Notes: generated by a model from the sequence alone, not told the origin. Positions 11,091 to 22,162 are shown, numbered from the stretch's first letter. The stretch: 64,000 nt of DNA from Prescottella agglutinans (GCF_004011865.1 NZ_RKLP01000002.1:124001-188000); one strand, 5' to 3'. Numbers and translations: made by a program.

Positions 11091-11179
11091 GCGGTGCGTG
11101 TAGATACTGTGCGTCGAGTCACAGACTTTGTCAACAGCCGGCGACGCCGCCGGAGACGAAAACCCAGCAAGGAGAGCCG

Positions 11180-11950
11180 ATGGCCAACGACGACCGCGAC
11201 TACATCCAGAGCATCGAACGCGGGTTCGCCGTGCTGCTCGCGTTCGACGAGCACGATCCCGAACCGTCGCTCGCGGAACTCGCGGCCAAGACCACGCTCT
11301 CGCGCCCCGCGGTCCGCCGCATCCTGTTGACCCTGCAGCGGCTGGGCTACGTCACCGCCAAGGGCAGCCGCTGGTCGCTCACCCCCCGGGTACTCAGCAT
11401 CGGCGGGCACTACTCCGCGTCGCACAGCCTGGTCGACGCCGCCATGCCGCGACTCGTCGAACTGTCCGAGCACACCGGGGAGTCGGCATCGCTCGGCGTC
11501 CTCGACGACACCGACGTGGTGTACGCGGCGCGCGTGCCGGTGCGGCGCATCATGAGCATCAACGTGTCGGTCGGTACCCGGGTGCCCGCCTACGCCACAT
11601 CGATGGGCCGGGCCCTGCTGGCGTGGGCGCCGCCCGAGACCGTCGATCGGGTGATCGAGGCGACCCGGTTCGACAAGCTGACCGCGGCGACGGTCGGCAC
11701 ACCCGACGATCTGCGCGCCGAACTGGCACGGGTGCGCGATCAGGGGTACGCGCTGACCGCGGCCGAACTCGAGGAGGGCCTGATCTCGCTCGCCGCACCC
11801 GTGCACGACGCCACCGGCGCCGTCGTCGCCGTGACCGCCTGCTCCACCTCGTCCGGCCGCAGCACGCCCGAGCAGTTCCGCGACGTGGCCGCGCCGCACG
11901 TCGTCGCGGCCGCCGACGCGCTCGGTGCCGACCTGGGTCACCGCGGATGA
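11180..11950 (+). CDS. catR: IclR-family regulator of the cat genes
   Basis: 256 aa. An N-terminal winged helix (about 8-70; SLAELAAKTTLSRPAVRRIL is the recognition helix region) is followed by an IclR effector domain with PAYATSMGRALLAW and a C-terminal TACSTSSGRSTPEQF. This matches the PcaR/CatR protocatechuate/catechol branch. The ATG at 11180 has AAGGAGAG upstream. It is divergent from catABC with palindromic operators between them, so it probably controls catABC in response to cis,cis-muconate or a related compound; activator or repressor cannot be told from sequence. Confidence 0.85.
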   Translation: MANDDRDYIQSIERGFAVLLAFDEHDPEPSLAELAAKTTLSRPAVRRILLTLQRLGYVTAKGSRWSLTPRVLSIGGHYSASHSLVDAAMPRLVELSEHTGESASLGVLDDTDVVYAARVPVRRIMSINVSVGTRVPAYATSMGRALLAWAPPETVDRVIEATRFDKLTAATVGTPDDLRAELARVRDQGYALTAAELEEGLISLAAPVHDATGAVVAVTACSTSSGRSTPEQFRDVAAPHVVAAADALGADLGHRG

Positions 11951-11960
11951 TCCGAGTACG

Positions 11961-12893
11961 TCAGGAACGCAACGTCGCAGACGGTGCGCACCCGTACTTG
12001 CGCCGATAGGCCGCCGCGAACCGCCCGGTATGGGTGATGCCCCAGTGGAGGGCGACGTCGGTCACCGAGGTGACCGACGGGTCGCCCGCCACCAGGTCGT
12101 CGTGGATCCGTGAGAGCCGGACGTCCAGCAGGTAGTCCCGCGGGCACACACCCAGGTACTCACGGAACCCCTCCTGCAACCGGCGCACACTCACGCCCGC
12201 GGCCGCGGCCATGTCGCCGGCGGTCCATGCGAGCGACGGATCCTCGTCGATCCGATCGAGCACCCGCTTGACGATCCGAGGTCGGGGCGCCGCGGTCGGA
12301 GCGTCGGGCATCACCGCCAGCACGAATGCGCCGGTGATGGCCCCCGACAGTTGCTCTGCGACGACCGGGGTCTGCCACAGCCCCTCGCCGCCGCGCACCT
12401 GCTGGACGATCGAGTTGAGCAGACCCATCCAGTTCCGGCCGGCATCGGTCGACAGATTCACCTGATCGGGCAGTCGGCGGTCCGGACGCCCGAGGACGCG
12501 GGTGACCTCGCGGCGCAGGTAGTCGCCGTCGAACCGGACACCGACGATCTCACAGTCCGCGGTCCACCGCGTGATGGCGGCCGGGGTGTCCGGCCGGAAC
12601 ACCGACGCGGTCCCCACGCCCGAGATCACGACGCTGCCGGCACTCTCGGATTCGATCCGACCCGACAGCGGAATATTGACCGCATACCCGCCGGGATGCT
12701 CCGTGTCGACGGAAACCTCTGCACCCCAACCGATCCGAGCCAGGCGCAACGGCCCGATCGTGGTCGCCCGCAGGTTCAGGCGCGGCTCCGAACCCGCCGA
12801 CAGGGGCGAGAGGTCGTGCGGGAAGTACGCATCGGAGACCACGTTCTCCGCCGTGCCCCAATCACCCGGATCGGCGGTCCCGTTCATCGCCAT
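11961..12893 (-). CDS. pheR: AraC-family regulator of the phenol hydroxylase genes (PheR-like)
   Basis: 310 aa. An N-terminal sensor domain of the AraC-binding-like type (FDGDYLRREVTRVLGRP near 120) precedes a C-terminal AraC double helix-turn-helix with AAAAGVSVRRLQEGFREYLG and the ending HWGITHTGRFAAAYRRKYG. It is divergent from the flavin reductase/monooxygenase pair. In Rhodococcus the order catA-catB-catC-catR-pheR-pheA2-pheA1 is, as I recall, the phenol cluster, and this window reproduces it. ATGs at 12893 and 12887 are both possible starts. The gene symbol is by context. Confidence 0.8.
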   Translation of the reverse strand: MAMNGTADPGDWGTAENVVSDAYFPHDLSPLSAGSEPRLNLRATTIGPLRLARIGWGAEVSVDTEHPGGYAVNIPLSGRIESESAGSVVISGVGTASVFRPDTPAAITRWTADCEIVGVRFDGDYLRREVTRVLGRPDRRLPDQVNLSTDAGRNWMGLLNSIVQQVRGGEGLWQTPVVAEQLSGAITGAFVLAVMPDAPTAAPRPRIVKRVLDRIDEDPSLAWTAGDMAAAAGVSVRRLQEGFREYLGVCPRDYLLDVRLSRIHDDLVAGDPSVTSVTDVALHWGITHTGRFAAAYRRKYGCAPSATLRS

Positions 12894-13087
12894 GCCCTCG
12901 CACCTTCCCGCCCCGTCCAATTCGGGACTTCGGCCCCAGTGTGATCGGGAACACGTCCTCTGGCAACAACGGGCGGTCGAACCGACCGCGCATTCCGGAT
13001 AGCGGCGCCGCTCAGCGGATCGCCGACCCGGATCCGATCGACCTATGGTCTCGGTCACAGCAAACGACCACCAGCAAGGAGCCCGAC

Positions 13088-13651
13088 ATGGATTCGCGTC
13101 GACTGCGAAACATATTCGGACAGTTCGCAAGTGGGGTCACCGTCATCACCTGCGCCAAGGAGGACGGCACGCCGCACGGTGCCACGGTGACGGCCTTCAC
13201 CGCGGTCTCGCTCGAGCCGCGATTGTGCCAGGTGACCCTGACCCGCACGTCCAAGGCCTGCTCATTCCTGTCCGGCGCACCGTTCGCCGTCAACATCCTC
13301 GCCGCGGACCAGACCGACGTCGCGCTCCACTTCGCCGGTCGCCCGCAGTCACCCGAACCGGTGTGGGACCAGGGGCCCACCGCGCCCGTCCTGGCCGGCA
13401 GCGCCGCCACCCTGTCGTGCGTCCCCTGGCGCGAGTACGACGGCGGCGACCACGTGATCTTCATCGGCGAGATCGTCGACGCTCAGTGCCGCGAGACCGA
13501 TCCACTGCTGTTCTACCGCAGCACGTTTCACGATCTCGGCGCCCCGAGCGGGAGCGCCGCTTGGAACGGATCGATGGACGATCCGCACCGAGGCTGGTTC
13601 GACGCCTCCGCCACGTTCACGCCCATGCACCTGTCCGGTGCGACCAACTGA
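13088..13651 (+). CDS. pheA2: Flavin reductase component of phenol hydroxylase
   Basis: 187 aa, HpaC/PheA2 flavin:NAD(P)H reductase family. The core [27 protein letters not shown] and [12 protein letters not shown] is diagnostic. It supplies reduced flavin to the oxygenase encoded 26 bp downstream. The start at 13088 ([10 protein letters not shown]) has AAGGAG upstream. The phenol assignment, rather than 4-hydroxyphenylacetate or nitrophenol, rests on catABC next door and the recalled rhodococcal cluster order. Confidence 0.85.
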   Translation: MDSRRLRNIFGQFASGVTVITCAKEDGTPHGATVTAFTAVSLEPRLCQVTLTRTSKACSFLSGAPFAVNILAADQTDVALHFAGRPQSPEPVWDQGPTAPVLAGSAATLSCVPWREYDGGDHVIFIGEIVDAQCRETDPLLFYRSTFHDLGAPSGSAAWNGSMDDPHRGWFDASATFTPMHLSGATN

Positions 13652-13677
13652 CCCATCCCCCCGACGCAGGAGACACG

Positions 13678-15297
13678 ATGACCACCACCGAACCCCGCCC
13701 CACCGTCGAAGAAGTCGACCGTTCCCGGGTGAACGTCGCCGCGGACTGCGAGGCGAACCGGACCGCGAACTTCGCCTCCCGCCCGATGACCGGCGACGAG
13801 TACATCGAGTCCATCAAGGACGGGCGGGAGATCTACCTGCACGGCGAGAAGGTGAAGGAATTCTGGAACCATCCGGCGTTCCGCAACCCCATCCGGATGA
13901 CAGCGCGCCTGTACGACGCACTGCACACCGGCGAGCACGTCGACACCCTCACCTGCCCCACCGACACCGGCAACGGTGGCGTGACGATGCCGTTCTTCCG
14001 CACCCCCCACTCGGCCGACGACCTGCTGAAGGAGCGGGACGCGATCGCCACCTGGGCGCGCATGACGTACGGCTGGATGGGCCGCTCACCCGACTACAAG
14101 GCCTCGTTCCTCGGCACCCTCGCCGCCAACAGCGAGTTGTACTCGCCGTTCCAGGACAACGCCAAGCGCTGGTACCGGGAGTCGCAGGAGAAGGTCCTGT
14201 ACTGGAACCACGCGATCATCAACCCGCCGGTGGATCGGCAGCTCCCGCCCGATCAGGTCGGGGACGTGTTCATGAAGGTCGAGAAGGAGACCGACGCCGG
14301 CCTGATCGTGTCCGGCGCGAAGGTCGTGGCGACCGGATCGGCGATCACCAACTACAACTTCATCGCGCACTACGGCCTGCCCATCAAGAAGAAGGAGTAC
14401 GCGCTGATCTGCACGGTGCCGATGGACGCACCGGGCATCAAGCTCATCTCCCGCGCCTCGTACTCGCAGAACGCCGCGGTCGTCGGGTCGCCGTTCGACT
14501 ACCCGCTCTCGAGCCGGATGGACGAGAACGACGCCATCTTCATCTTCGACAAGGTGCTGGTGCCGTGGGAGAACGTCTTCATGTACGGCGACGTCGAGAA
14601 GATCAACGCGTTCTTCCCGCAGTCCGGCTTCCTGCCGCGGTTCACCTTCCAGGGCTGCACCCGCCTCGCGGTCAAGCTCGACTTCATCGCCGGGCTGCTG
14701 ATGAAGGCCCTCGACTGCACCGGCGCCGGCGGCTTCCGCGGCGTGCAGACGCGGGTCGGCGAGGTGATCGGCTGGCGCAACCTGTTCTGGTCCCTGAGCG
14801 AATCCATGGCGCGTGATCCGGAGCCCTGGGTCGGTGACACCGTCATCCCGAAGCTCGAGTACGGCCTCACCTACCGGATGTTCATGATCCAGGGCTACCC
14901 GCGGATCAAGGAGATCATCGAGCAGGACGTCGCGTCCGGGCTCATCTATCTCCCCTCGAGCGCGGCCGACTTCAAGAATCCCGACGTGCGCCCCTACCTC
15001 GACAAGTACGTGCGCGGCAGCGACGGGATCACCGCCGTCGAGCGCGTGAAGGTCATGAAGGCGCTGTGGGATTCGATCGGCTCCGAGTTCGGTGGCCGCC
15101 ACGAACTCTACGAACGCAACTACTCCGGCAACCACGAGAACGTGAAGGCCGAACTGCTGTTCGCGGCGGAGAATCGCGGCGGCGTCTCGGCGATGAAGGG
15201 TCTCGCCGAGCAGTTCATGAGCGAGTACGACCTCGACGGTTGGACCGTTCCGGACCTGATCGGGAACGACGACGTGACCGCGTTCTACAACAAGTAG
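13678..15297 (+). CDS. pheA1: Flavin-dependent phenol hydroxylase, oxygenase component (HpaB family)
   Basis: 539 aa, HpaB/PheA1 two-component aromatic monooxygenase with an acyl-CoA-dehydrogenase-like fold. Recognisable segments are [20 protein letters not shown] at the start, [24 protein letters not shown] in the middle, and [20 protein letters not shown] near the end. It ortho-hydroxylates a phenol with reduced flavin and O2. The ATG at 13678 follows the reductase stop after 26 bp with GCAGGAGA as ribosome site. Phenol to catechol is the likely reaction, feeding the adjacent catABC; related phenols cannot be excluded. A strong hairpin follows. Confidence 0.87.
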   Translation: MTTTEPRPTVEEVDRSRVNVAADCEANRTANFASRPMTGDEYIESIKDGREIYLHGEKVKEFWNHPAFRNPIRMTARLYDALHTGEHVDTLTCPTDTGNGGVTMPFFRTPHSADDLLKERDAIATWARMTYGWMGRSPDYKASFLGTLAANSELYSPFQDNAKRWYRESQEKVLYWNHAIINPPVDRQLPPDQVGDVFMKVEKETDAGLIVSGAKVVATGSAITNYNFIAHYGLPIKKKEYALICTVPMDAPGIKLISRASYSQNAAVVGSPFDYPLSSRMDENDAIFIFDKVLVPWENVFMYGDVEKINAFFPQSGFLPRFTFQGCTRLAVKLDFIAGLLMKALDCTGAGGFRGVQTRVGEVIGWRNLFWSLSESMARDPEPWVGDTVIPKLEYGLTYRMFMIQGYPRIKEIIEQDVASGLIYLPSSAADFKNPDVRPYLDKYVRGSDGITAVERVKVMKALWDSIGSEFGGRHELYERNYSGNHENVKAELLFAAENRGGVSAMKGLAEQFMSEYDLDGWTVPDLIGNDDVTAFYNK

Positions 15298-15307
15298 CGT
15301 CGCCGGG

Positions 15308-15340
15308 CCGTGCGCGGGTGGGGCACCCACCCGCGCACGG
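15308..15340. terminator. 15-bp perfect hairpin between convergent genes
   Basis: The left arm CCGTGCGCGGGTGGG (15308-15322), loop GCA and right arm CCCACCCGCGCACGG (15326-15340) lie between the convergent pheA1 and the membrane protein at 15343, so it can serve both strands. No U-tract is evident, as is common in high-GC actinobacteria. Confidence 0.8.
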
Positions 15341-15342
15341 TT

Positions 15343-15750
15343 CTAGCCCTGAGCCTTCGCGACCAACGACTCGAGACGCACGCGGAACAGGTACAGGCCC
15401 GCCGGCAGCAGTGCCGCGACGAACAGCAGCAGGGTCCGCCAGTCCTCGAAGACCAGCAGGTCGCCGCCCGGCCCGCCGATCATGCACACCCCGAACCCGA
15501 ACAGCCAGCCGAACAGCGGCAACGCGGCGCCCAGCGCCCGATCCGTGAACTTGCGGGCCCCCAGCACCAGCAGCAGGTTCACCACCGCGGCCACCAGGAT
15601 CGACAGCGGGAACGGCGTCGTGCCGATGTACGCGGGCAGGAACAGCACCGACAGGACCGCACACAGGAACCCGTCGAACGTGAGCAGCGCCAGAGTCGTG
15701 CGGGACTCGGCAGTGGTCGGGATGTCGGCGGCGAGGCTCGGGGCGGTCAT
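15343..15750 (-). CDS. Four-helix membrane protein (Rv1171-like position)
   Basis: 135 aa with four predicted membrane helices (about 20-40, 47-63, 75-92, 103-123). It has no catalytic motif. Its place between mshB and fbiC matches M. tuberculosis Rv1171, a conserved membrane protein of unknown function, and length and topology agree. The ATG at 15750 is the first in frame. The phenol/catechol cluster now separates it from fbiC. Confidence 0.75.
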   Translation of the reverse strand: MTAPSLAADIPTTAESRTTLALLTFDGFLCAVLSVLFLPAYIGTTPFPLSILVAAVVNLLLVLGARKFTDRALGAALPLFGWLFGFGVCMIGGPGGDLLVFEDWRTLLLFVAALLPAGLYLFRVRLESLVAKAQG

Positions 15751-15799
15751 GCGTCGATCGTCCCCCGCGCCCGCACGCGCGACGACAGTGGGGTCGCCA

Positions 15800-15958
15800 T
15801 CACGGCACCGGCGGATAGCCGAGCATCGTCAACAATTCGCTCTGATGATCCGCGAACGAGTACAGCGAGCCGTAGTACAGATCGCGGTAGAACTGCGACA
15901 TCGGCCGCAGGCTGTCCACGAACGCGACGATCGCATTCTGCACGTCCCAGTTGTACAT
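15800..15958 (-). CDS. 52-aa hypothetical protein, possible
   Basis: The frame reads MYNWDVQNAIVAFVDSLRPM and ends LLTMLGYPPVP. GGGAGGG at good spacing before the ATG at 15958 supports translation. The peptide is rich in Tyr, Phe and Leu, amphipathic, with no signal peptide or known domain. It lies between mshB and the membrane protein gene. I do not recognise the family. Confidence 0.55.
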   Translation of the reverse strand: MYNWDVQNAIVAFVDSLRPMSQFYRDLYYGSLYSFADHQSELLTMLGYPPVP

Positions 15959-16044
15959 GCGTCGGCCCTCCCGCTCGACATCCCGAGACGCCGACGATCG
16001 GACCCCCACGACGCGTGGCGTAGGTCACAGCATACTGGGGCCGG

Positions 16045-16923
16045 TCAGGAAATCCCGCCGAAGAGACCACGCTCGCGCCCACGGTCGTCGACCGGGCCGG
16101 CCTGGCCCCGGACCAGCACGAAGTGCTCCTCGGCGAGGAGCGGCTGGACGACGTCGTTCGACAGGGCGAACTCCGTGGCCGACGGCGCCACCGTCACCTG
16201 CGTCTCGTGGGCGCGCAGCGCGGCGAGCTTGGCGTCCATCACGCCCGAGACGTCCACCGCGGCGGTCACCGAGGCGTCCGGCACGCTCGGCAGCTCGTCC
16301 GGTTCCGGCAGCCGCCACCCCGCGGGGACGTCGTCGATCGCCGCGACACCCGCCTCGAGCGCACCGCGCTCGGTCACGGTCCAGTAGAACTTCGCGACCT
16401 CCCACGGCGCACCCGCGCCCGGGAACGCGTCGGTGCCGGCCGCCTCGACCGCCGCCGTCGTGAACCGGTGCACCTGAACGTGATCCGGGTGTCCGTACCC
16501 CCCGACCGGGTCGTACGTCACGACGACGTCGGGGCGCAGTTCGCGGATCACCGCCACCAGGGCGCCCACCGCCTCGTCCGGGTCGGCGTTGACGAACGCG
16601 CGGGGATTGCGCGCCGACGGCGTCCCTGCCATGCCGGAATCGCGCCAGCGGCCGGCACCGCCGAGGAACCGGGGCGCCGCCGCACCCAGGGCCCGCAGCG
16701 CCCGGGTCAGCTCGAGGATCCGGTAGCCGCCCAACTGGTCGGCGAGGCCGGCGACCAGACCGGCCCACCGGTCTCCGATCACCTCACCCTCCTCGCCGAG
16801 AGTGCAGGTGAGCACCGTGACCTCGGCGCCGTCCGCCGCACACCGGGCGATGGTGCCGCCGGTGGTCAGCGTCTCGTCGTCGGGATGCGCGTGCACGAAC
16901 AGGATCCGTCGACCGCTCAGCAC
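16045..16923 (-). CDS. mshB: GlcNAc-Ins deacetylase, mycothiol biosynthesis
   Basis: 292 aa, LmbE/PIG-L-type zinc deacetylase that removes acetate from GlcNAc-inositol in mycothiol synthesis. The zinc site HAHPDDE is at the N-terminus (H13, D15, D16), and GGYGHPDH (ending H148) gives the third ligand. [17 protein letters not shown] and [13 protein letters not shown] are mycobacterial MshB hallmarks. GTG at 16923 is preferred because AGAGGTGA lies seven bases upstream; a GTG at 16944 overlapping the lpqW stop is the alternative. Confidence 0.95.
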   Translation of the reverse strand: MLSGRRILFVHAHPDDETLTTGGTIARCAADGAEVTVLTCTLGEEGEVIGDRWAGLVAGLADQLGGYRILELTRALRALGAAAPRFLGGAGRWRDSGMAGTPSARNPRAFVNADPDEAVGALVAVIRELRPDVVVTYDPVGGYGHPDHVQVHRFTTAAVEAAGTDAFPGAGAPWEVAKFYWTVTERGALEAGVAAIDDVPAGWRLPEPDELPSVPDASVTAAVDVSGVMDAKLAALRAHETQVTVAPSATEFALSNDVVQPLLAEEHFVLVRGQAGPVDDRGRERGLFGGIS

Positions 16924-16940
16924 GGCTGGTTCACCTCTAC

Positions 16941-18743
16941 TCACTTCGACGTCCGGGTCCACTGGGCGGCATCCGCGAAGATCCCGACCTGCACCGGACC
17001 GGTCAATGCGACACCCTCCACCCCGGGTCCCGCCGCGACGACGGTGTTGTCCTGCAGCACCGGCAGATTCACCGCCAGATCCCACAGCCGCGGCTCGGCG
17101 TCCGCGATCACCCGGGCCGTGTCGGCCCGACCGCGCAGCGCCTCGTCGATCATCGGCTGCAGCGTCGGATCGCACAGCCCCGACAGGTTGCTCGGGGCAC
17201 GTCGCGTAGGCGCGGCGTCGGGGGCCGACGACGGGTCGGACGACGGCTCGGGGGTCGCGACCGGCAGCGTCGACGGCAGGCACCCGAAGCGGGACGCGAG
17301 CGCTGTCGCCGGATCCGAGCCGGCACGCTCCCAGCCGACCAGCGCGTCGACCTGCCCGGACGCGAGCGCGTCACCGTAGAGATCCTCGGCGCGCACCGCC
17401 CGGACCGACGCCGCGATCCCGGCGCCGCGCCACTGATCCGCCACCGTGTTCGCGACGGCGATCGCGGTGTCGTCGTTCTCCGGAGCGCCGATCACCATCG
17501 TCAACTGCTCGTCACCGCGCATCATCCGGCCCCGCGTCAGGGTCTCCGGGTCGACGTTCTCGGTGGCGTTCGGAACGAGCTGGTAGCCGGCGGCGGCCAG
17601 CAGCCCGGACGCCTGCTCGCGGGTCGGCTGCGGCGGGGCCGTCGGCGCGTATCCCGGATCGGACGGGGCGAGCACCTGTGCCCGCGCCGGTGCCGCCGAC
17701 GATTCGCTACCCGCGCCCACGGTGGCGAGCAGCTGCGGGTCGAGAAGCCCGAGCAGACCCTTGCGGACCTGCACGTCGGCCAGCTCGGGGACGCGACCGT
17801 TGAGGGTCATCGACAGCACACGCGGCTGCAGCTCGGTGCCCGTGCGCACGTCGGGGATCACCGACAGCTGTGCGAGCGTCGCGGCGCTGCCGTGGACGCG
17901 CGCGACCTGCGCGTCGCCCGACCGCATGGAGTCGGCCAGCTGAGCGGGCGACCCGCCGCGGCGCATCAGGATCTGGTCGGGCTTGGCCGGGGTGTCCCAG
18001 AACCGGTCGTTGCGCTCGAGCAGGATCTCGTCCCGGCCGCGATCGACCGACTTGATGTGGAACAGTCCGCCCGACACCGGGATGTTGTCGGCGAGGCCTC
18101 GCGCGAACCCGCCCGGCGAGTCCTTCACCAGGTGCGACGGCAGCAGATCGGTGAACAGTTCACGCCACGCCGGATACGGCGCGGACAGCTTGACGGTGAC
18201 GGTCTTGCCGCCGCCGGACGATTCGACGTCCTCGATCAACCCGTATCCCGCCGGGTCGACGACCCCGGGCTGGCTGATCATCTGCTGCCACAGGTACCGG
18301 AAGTCCTCGGCGGCGATCGGGGCACCGTCCGACCACTGTGCCTCGTTGCGCAACTGGTAGGTGATCGACGACGGCGCCTCGGGCGCTGGCGGGTTGACCG
18401 TCGCCGACACCAGCACCGACGGATCGAGCACCCAGTCGGTGACGCCCGGCCGCGCCGGGTCGAGCACCGGACGGAACGGGCTGGGCAGCACCAGGGCACT
18501 CACCGCGGAGTTCACGGGCGACTGATCGGCGAGCAGGTGCGGGTTGAACCCGACACCCACGTCGTCGATCGCGACGGAGACGGTGTTCTTGGTGGGCACC
18601 GCCGTCGTGGGCTTGGGGCTGTCCGTGCTCTCGACGGGCGGCGGCGGGTTGGCGGTGCAGGCGGCGGCGGTCAACACCACCCCGACCGCGACGGCGCCGA
18701 CGACGCGTCGGCCCATCACCCCCGCGCTCCAGTGCAGCGCCAC
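16941..18743 (-). CDS. lpqW: LpqW-family lipoprotein (oligopeptide-binding-like)
   Basis: 600 aa, extracellular solute-binding family 5 fold. The GTG at 18743, with GGAGG seven bases upstream, gives a signal peptide ending in the lipobox [25 protein letters not shown] is the family signature. Its position between typA and mshB matches M. tuberculosis Rv1166 (lpqW). In mycobacteria LpqW influences the balance between PIMs and lipomannan/lipoarabinomannan at the membrane; it is not known to be a transporter component. The C-terminal quarter carries a Pro/Ser-rich insert near residues 505-525. Confidence 0.9.
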   Translation of the reverse strand: MALHWSAGVMGRRVVGAVAVGVVLTAAACTANPPPPVESTDSPKPTTAVPTKNTVSVAIDDVGVGFNPHLLADQSPVNSAVSALVLPSPFRPVLDPARPGVTDWVLDPSVLVSATVNPPAPEAPSSITYQLRNEAQWSDGAPIAAEDFRYLWQQMISQPGVVDPAGYGLIEDVESSGGGKTVTVKLSAPYPAWRELFTDLLPSHLVKDSPGGFARGLADNIPVSGGLFHIKSVDRGRDEILLERNDRFWDTPAKPDQILMRRGGSPAQLADSMRSGDAQVARVHGSAATLAQLSVIPDVRTGTELQPRVLSMTLNGRVPELADVQVRKGLLGLLDPQLLATVGAGSESSAAPARAQVLAPSDPGYAPTAPPQPTREQASGLLAAAGYQLVPNATENVDPETLTRGRMMRGDEQLTMVIGAPENDDTAIAVANTVADQWRGAGIAASVRAVRAEDLYGDALASGQVDALVGWERAGSDPATALASRFGCLPSTLPVATPEPSSDPSSAPDAAPTRRAPSNLSGLCDPTLQPMIDEALRGRADTARVIADAEPRLWDLAVNLPVLQDNTVVAAGPGVEGVALTGPVQVGIFADAAQWTRTSK

Positions 18744-18780
18744 TACCGGTCCTCCCCTCCGCGAGCGGCATTCACCGCCG

Positions 18781-18818
18781 TGCGCGTTGCGCGAGGGTTC
18801 AGCCTCGCACAACGCGCA
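18781..18818 (-). terminator. Hairpin downstream of typA
   Basis: The left arm TGCGCGTTGCGCGAGG (18781-18796), loop GTTCAG and right arm 18803-18818 pair at 15 of 16 positions. It lies just past the typA stop (18836) and before the lpqW start. Confidence 0.65.
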
Positions 18819-18835
18819 CGTAAAGCGTCACGCAC

Positions 18836-20731
18836 TTACAGTGCGGCCTTGTCACGCGACTTCGCGCGCGAACGCTCGCGGGCGCGGTCGGTCTGCGACA
18901 GGTGCAGCTTGCGCACGCGGACGACCTCGGGAGTGACCTCGACGCACTCGTCGGCGGCACAGAACTCCATCGCGGCCTCGAGCGTCAGCTCGATCGGCTT
19001 GGCAAGGGTCTCCGTGGCGTCGGCGGTCGCCGACCGCATGTTGGTGAGCTTCTTCTCCTTGGTGACGTTGATGTCGAGGTCCTCGGCGCGCGGGTTGATG
19101 CCCACGACCATGCCCTCGTAGGTGTCCGAGCCCGGCTCCACGAAGAACGTGCCGCGGTCGGCGAGCTGGATCATCGCGAACGGGGTCACCGAGCCGGTGC
19201 GGTCGGAGACCAGCGAGCCGGTGTGGCGGGCGCGGATCTCGCCGGCCCACGGGGCGTAGCCGTGCGAGACGGCGTTGGCGATACCGGTGCCGCGGGTCTC
19301 GGTGAGGAAGTCGGTGCGGAAACCGATCAGGCCACGCGACGGGACGATGAACTCCATCCGCACCCAGCCGGTGCCGTGGTTCGTCATCTGGACCATCTTG
19401 CCCTTGCGGTTGGCCAGCAGCTGGGTGATCGCGCCGAGGTGCTCCTCGGGGGTGTCGATCGTCAGCTCCTCGAAGGGCTCGTGCAGCTTGCCGTCGACCT
19501 GCTTGGTGACCACCTGCGGCTTGCCGACCGTGAGCTCGAAGCCCTCACGACGCATCTGCTCGACGAGGATGGCCAGCGCCAGCTCGCCACGGCCCTGCAC
19601 CTCCCACGCGTCCGGGCGACCGATGTCGAGCACGCGCAGCGACACGTTACCGATCAGCTCGGAGTCCAGGCGGGTCTTGACCATGCGAGCGGTCAGCTTG
19701 TGGCCCTTGACGCGGCCCACGAGCGGCGACGTGTTGGTGCCGATGACCACGGAGATCGCGGGCTCGTCGACGGTGATCGTCGGCAATGCGACCGGGTTCT
19801 CGATGTCCGCGAGGGTGTCACCGATCATGATCTCGGGGATACCGGCGACGGCGACGATGTCACCGGCGACGGCGACCTCGCCGGGCTCACGGTTGACGCC
19901 GACGGTCTTCAGCAGCTCGGTGATCTTGACGTTCTTGACGCCGTCGGCGTGCATCCACGCGACGTTCTGGCCCTTGCGCAGCTCGCCGTTGTGGATGCGG
20001 ACCAGCGCGAGGCGACCGAGGAAGTCGGAGGCGTCGAGGTTGGTGACGTGCGCCTGCAGCGGCGCGGCGGAATCACCCTTGGGGGCCGGCACGTGCTCCA
20101 TGAGGACGTCGAACAGGACGTCGAGGTTCTCGGTGTCGGGCGCCTGGCCGTCCTCGGGACGGTTCATCGACGCCTTGCCCTCGCGGCCCGACGCGTACAG
20201 GACCGGCAGGTCGAGCAGCGCCTCGGCGGCCGCGGCGGCCTCGTCGTCGAGGTCGGACGCCAGGTCCAGGAGCAGGTCCTGCGCCTCGGTGACGACCTCC
20301 TCGATGCGGGCGTCGGGACGGTCCGTCTTGTTGACGACGATGATGACCGGCAGCGACGCGGCGAGCGCCTTGCGCAGCACGAAACGGGTCTGCGGCAGCG
20401 GACCCTCGGACGCGTCGACGAGCAGGACGACGCCGTCGACCATCGACAGACCGCGCTCGACCTCGCCACCGAAGTCGGCGTGACCCGGGGTGTCGATCAC
20501 GTTGATGACGGTGACGGTGCCGTCCTGGTTGTGACGGTGAACAGCGGTGTTCTTCGCGAGGATGGTGATGCCCTTCTCGCGTTCGAGGTCACCGGAGTCC
20601 ATGACGCGGTCGACCAGCTCGGCGCGCTCGGCGAAGGCGCCGGACTGGCGCAGCATGGCGTCGACGAGGGTGGTCTTGCCATGGTCGACGTGCGCGACGA
20701 TGGCGACGTTACGGAAGTTGGTGGTGCTCAC
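18836..20731 (-). CDS. typA: Ribosome-associated GTPase TypA/BipA
   Basis: 631 aa, translation-factor GTPase. The N-terminal G domain shows AHVDHGKTT (G1, residues 13-21), DTPGHADF (G3) and VNKTD (G4). Then come the EF-Tu-like domain 2, the EF-G-like domain and the BipA-specific C-terminal domain, with [18 protein letters not shown]. It binds the ribosome and aids assembly or translation under stress. The GTG start at 20731 has AGGAGA nine bases upstream; the longer frame adds only 11 residues without a better signal. Synteny with Rv1165 agrees. Confidence 0.96.
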   Translation of the reverse strand: MSTTNFRNVAIVAHVDHGKTTLVDAMLRQSGAFAERAELVDRVMDSGDLEREKGITILAKNTAVHRHNQDGTVTVINVIDTPGHADFGGEVERGLSMVDGVVLLVDASEGPLPQTRFVLRKALAASLPVIIVVNKTDRPDARIEEVVTEAQDLLLDLASDLDDEAAAAAEALLDLPVLYASGREGKASMNRPEDGQAPDTENLDVLFDVLMEHVPAPKGDSAAPLQAHVTNLDASDFLGRLALVRIHNGELRKGQNVAWMHADGVKNVKITELLKTVGVNREPGEVAVAGDIVAVAGIPEIMIGDTLADIENPVALPTITVDEPAISVVIGTNTSPLVGRVKGHKLTARMVKTRLDSELIGNVSLRVLDIGRPDAWEVQGRGELALAILVEQMRREGFELTVGKPQVVTKQVDGKLHEPFEELTIDTPEEHLGAITQLLANRKGKMVQMTNHGTGWVRMEFIVPSRGLIGFRTDFLTETRGTGIANAVSHGYAPWAGEIRARHTGSLVSDRTGSVTPFAMIQLADRGTFFVEPGSDTYEGMVVGINPRAEDLDINVTKEKKLTNMRSATADATETLAKPIELTLEAAMEFCAADECVEVTPEVVRVRKLHLSQTDRARERSRAKSRDKAAL

Positions 20732-20985
20732 GCGGGGCGTTCTCCTGGCTGCTGACGGGGCCACACGAAGGTGCTGTCGTACGGCTTCTGGCTGCCGCTA
20801 CGCGCATGCGTGATTCCCATTCGCGACCCCCAGGGCACCGAACGCCGATCGGGAGTCTCCGACATTTGCGCCGATGCAGGGATTGCGGCCAGCGAATACC
20901 CTACCCGCCCGCGCCGCAACTTCTCGCATCGCGGGCCGAGATCACAGCCCCTGACCTGCGGATAGTGATCTGCGCCACTACCCCG

Positions 20986-22110
20986 TCAGGCGTCCTGCAC
21001 GAACCACCCGGACGGCCCGAGCCGACAGTCCTTCCGGGGCGCGTAGTGGTCGAAGTACACCCGCGCCGTCAGCTCCCGGCGGCTCGAGACGCCGGCCTTG
21101 TCGAAGACGGTCTTGAGATGGTCCTGCACGGTGTACGGCGACAGGTGCAGGCCCTTCGCGATCTCCGCCGTGGTGGCCCCCCGCAGGACACCGTCGACGA
21201 CGTCGCGCTCGCGGGGCGTCAGGCCGAACGCCGCAACCACGAGCGGCACCACCTCGGGTGCACCGGCACGTTCGATGGTGACGACGATCTGCGACGGGCA
21301 GCCGTCGCGGCCGGCGAGCGGCGCACCGTGCACGGCCAGCCACTCGCCGGTCCGGGACCGGACCCGCATGCGCGGCACGGTCCCCGTCCGTCCGGCAATG
21401 AGCGCGCGCGTCGCGGACACCGTCGCGAGTACCGACTGCGGCAGCTCACCCCACATGCTGCCGCCCAGTTCGTCGACCCGTACCTGCGCGGCCAGAGTGG
21501 CCTGGGACAGGGCGTTGTCGTGATCGAACGTGAGGACCGCCGGACCGGACTCCGTGTCCGCGATCTCGTGGCCCGGCAGCGCGTCGGCGATGAGTCCCGC
21601 CCGAATGCCCAGCGCCAACTGGCCGGACAGCCCACCGAGGAAGTCCGCCTCGGCCGGGCTGAACCCACTCGCGCCGGCGCGGCGATAGATCGCCAGCGCA
21701 CCCCAGACGGCGCCACCGGTCCGGAGCATCACGCGCATCTCGTGCCCCAACCCGAACGTCGGCTCGAACAGTTCCCGGAACCGGGAACTTCGCCTCGGGT
21801 CACCGCCTGTCTCCTCGTGCAGGACGCTCACGTCGACGCTGCGCCGCGCAAGATCCGCGAAGAGGCTGACGTCGTCCTCGATGTACTCGTGGCGAGCGAA
21901 CTCCGCTTCGCACGGCTCGGGCAGCCCGGCCTTGACGGACCCGGTGACCAGCGTCGTCGTCGGATCGATGGTCCCGAAGCACGCCGAGTCGAACGGCACC
22001 GCCTTGGTCAATACCTCCAGTGCCTGCTCACCGAACTCCGTCCACGGCAACCCCGCGCGGGCCAGTGAGCTCACCCGATCCCGGGCAGATCCTGCCTGGT
22101 AGGTAGTCAT
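20986..22110 (-). CDS. LuxR-family regulator with GAF-like sensor region
   Basis: 374 aa. The N-terminal two thirds resembles a GAF/PAS-type sensor (WGALAIYRRAGASGFSPAE near 165-183). The C-terminus is a LuxR/FixJ helix-turn-helix with GLTPRERDVVDGVLRGATTA and LSPYTVQDHLKTVFDKAGV. The ATG at 22110 is first after a non-coding-looking upstream frame. It is divergent from the FAD oxidase at 22224, with two palindromes between them, so it probably regulates that gene. The ligand is unknown. It is absent from the mycobacterial gene order and so part of an insertion. Confidence 0.85.
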   Translation of the reverse strand: MTTYQAGSARDRVSSLARAGLPWTEFGEQALEVLTKAVPFDSACFGTIDPTTTLVTGSVKAGLPEPCEAEFARHEYIEDDVSLFADLARRSVDVSVLHEETGGDPRRSSRFRELFEPTFGLGHEMRVMLRTGGAVWGALAIYRRAGASGFSPAEADFLGGLSGQLALGIRAGLIADALPGHEIADTESGPAVLTFDHDNALSQATLAAQVRVDELGGSMWGELPQSVLATVSATRALIAGRTGTVPRMRVRSRTGEWLAVHGAPLAGRDGCPSQIVVTIERAGAPEVVPLVVAAFGLTPRERDVVDGVLRGATTAEIAKGLHLSPYTVQDHLKTVFDKAGVSSRRELTARVYFDHYAPRKDCRLGPSGWFVQDA

Positions 22111-22123
22111 TCCAGAAGTGTGA

Positions 22124-22162
22124 CCGACCGGTCGGAACTTGTGAACCCCCAGAAGTCTGGGG
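22124..22162. promoter_or_regulatory. Two palindromes between LuxR gene and FAD oxidase
   Basis: CCGACCGGTCGG (22124-22135) is a perfect 12-bp palindrome, and CCCCAGA-AG-TCTGGGG (22147-22162) has 7-bp arms. Both lie in the 113-bp divergent intergenic region and are candidate LuxR-regulator or promoter elements. Confidence 0.6.

Noticed and set aside
13088-15297. 4-hydroxyphenylacetate 3-monooxygenase as the function of the HpaB/HpaC-like pair
   Set aside because: No homoprotocatechuate meta-cleavage genes nearby; catABC and the cluster order favour phenol, though the family alone cannot decide.
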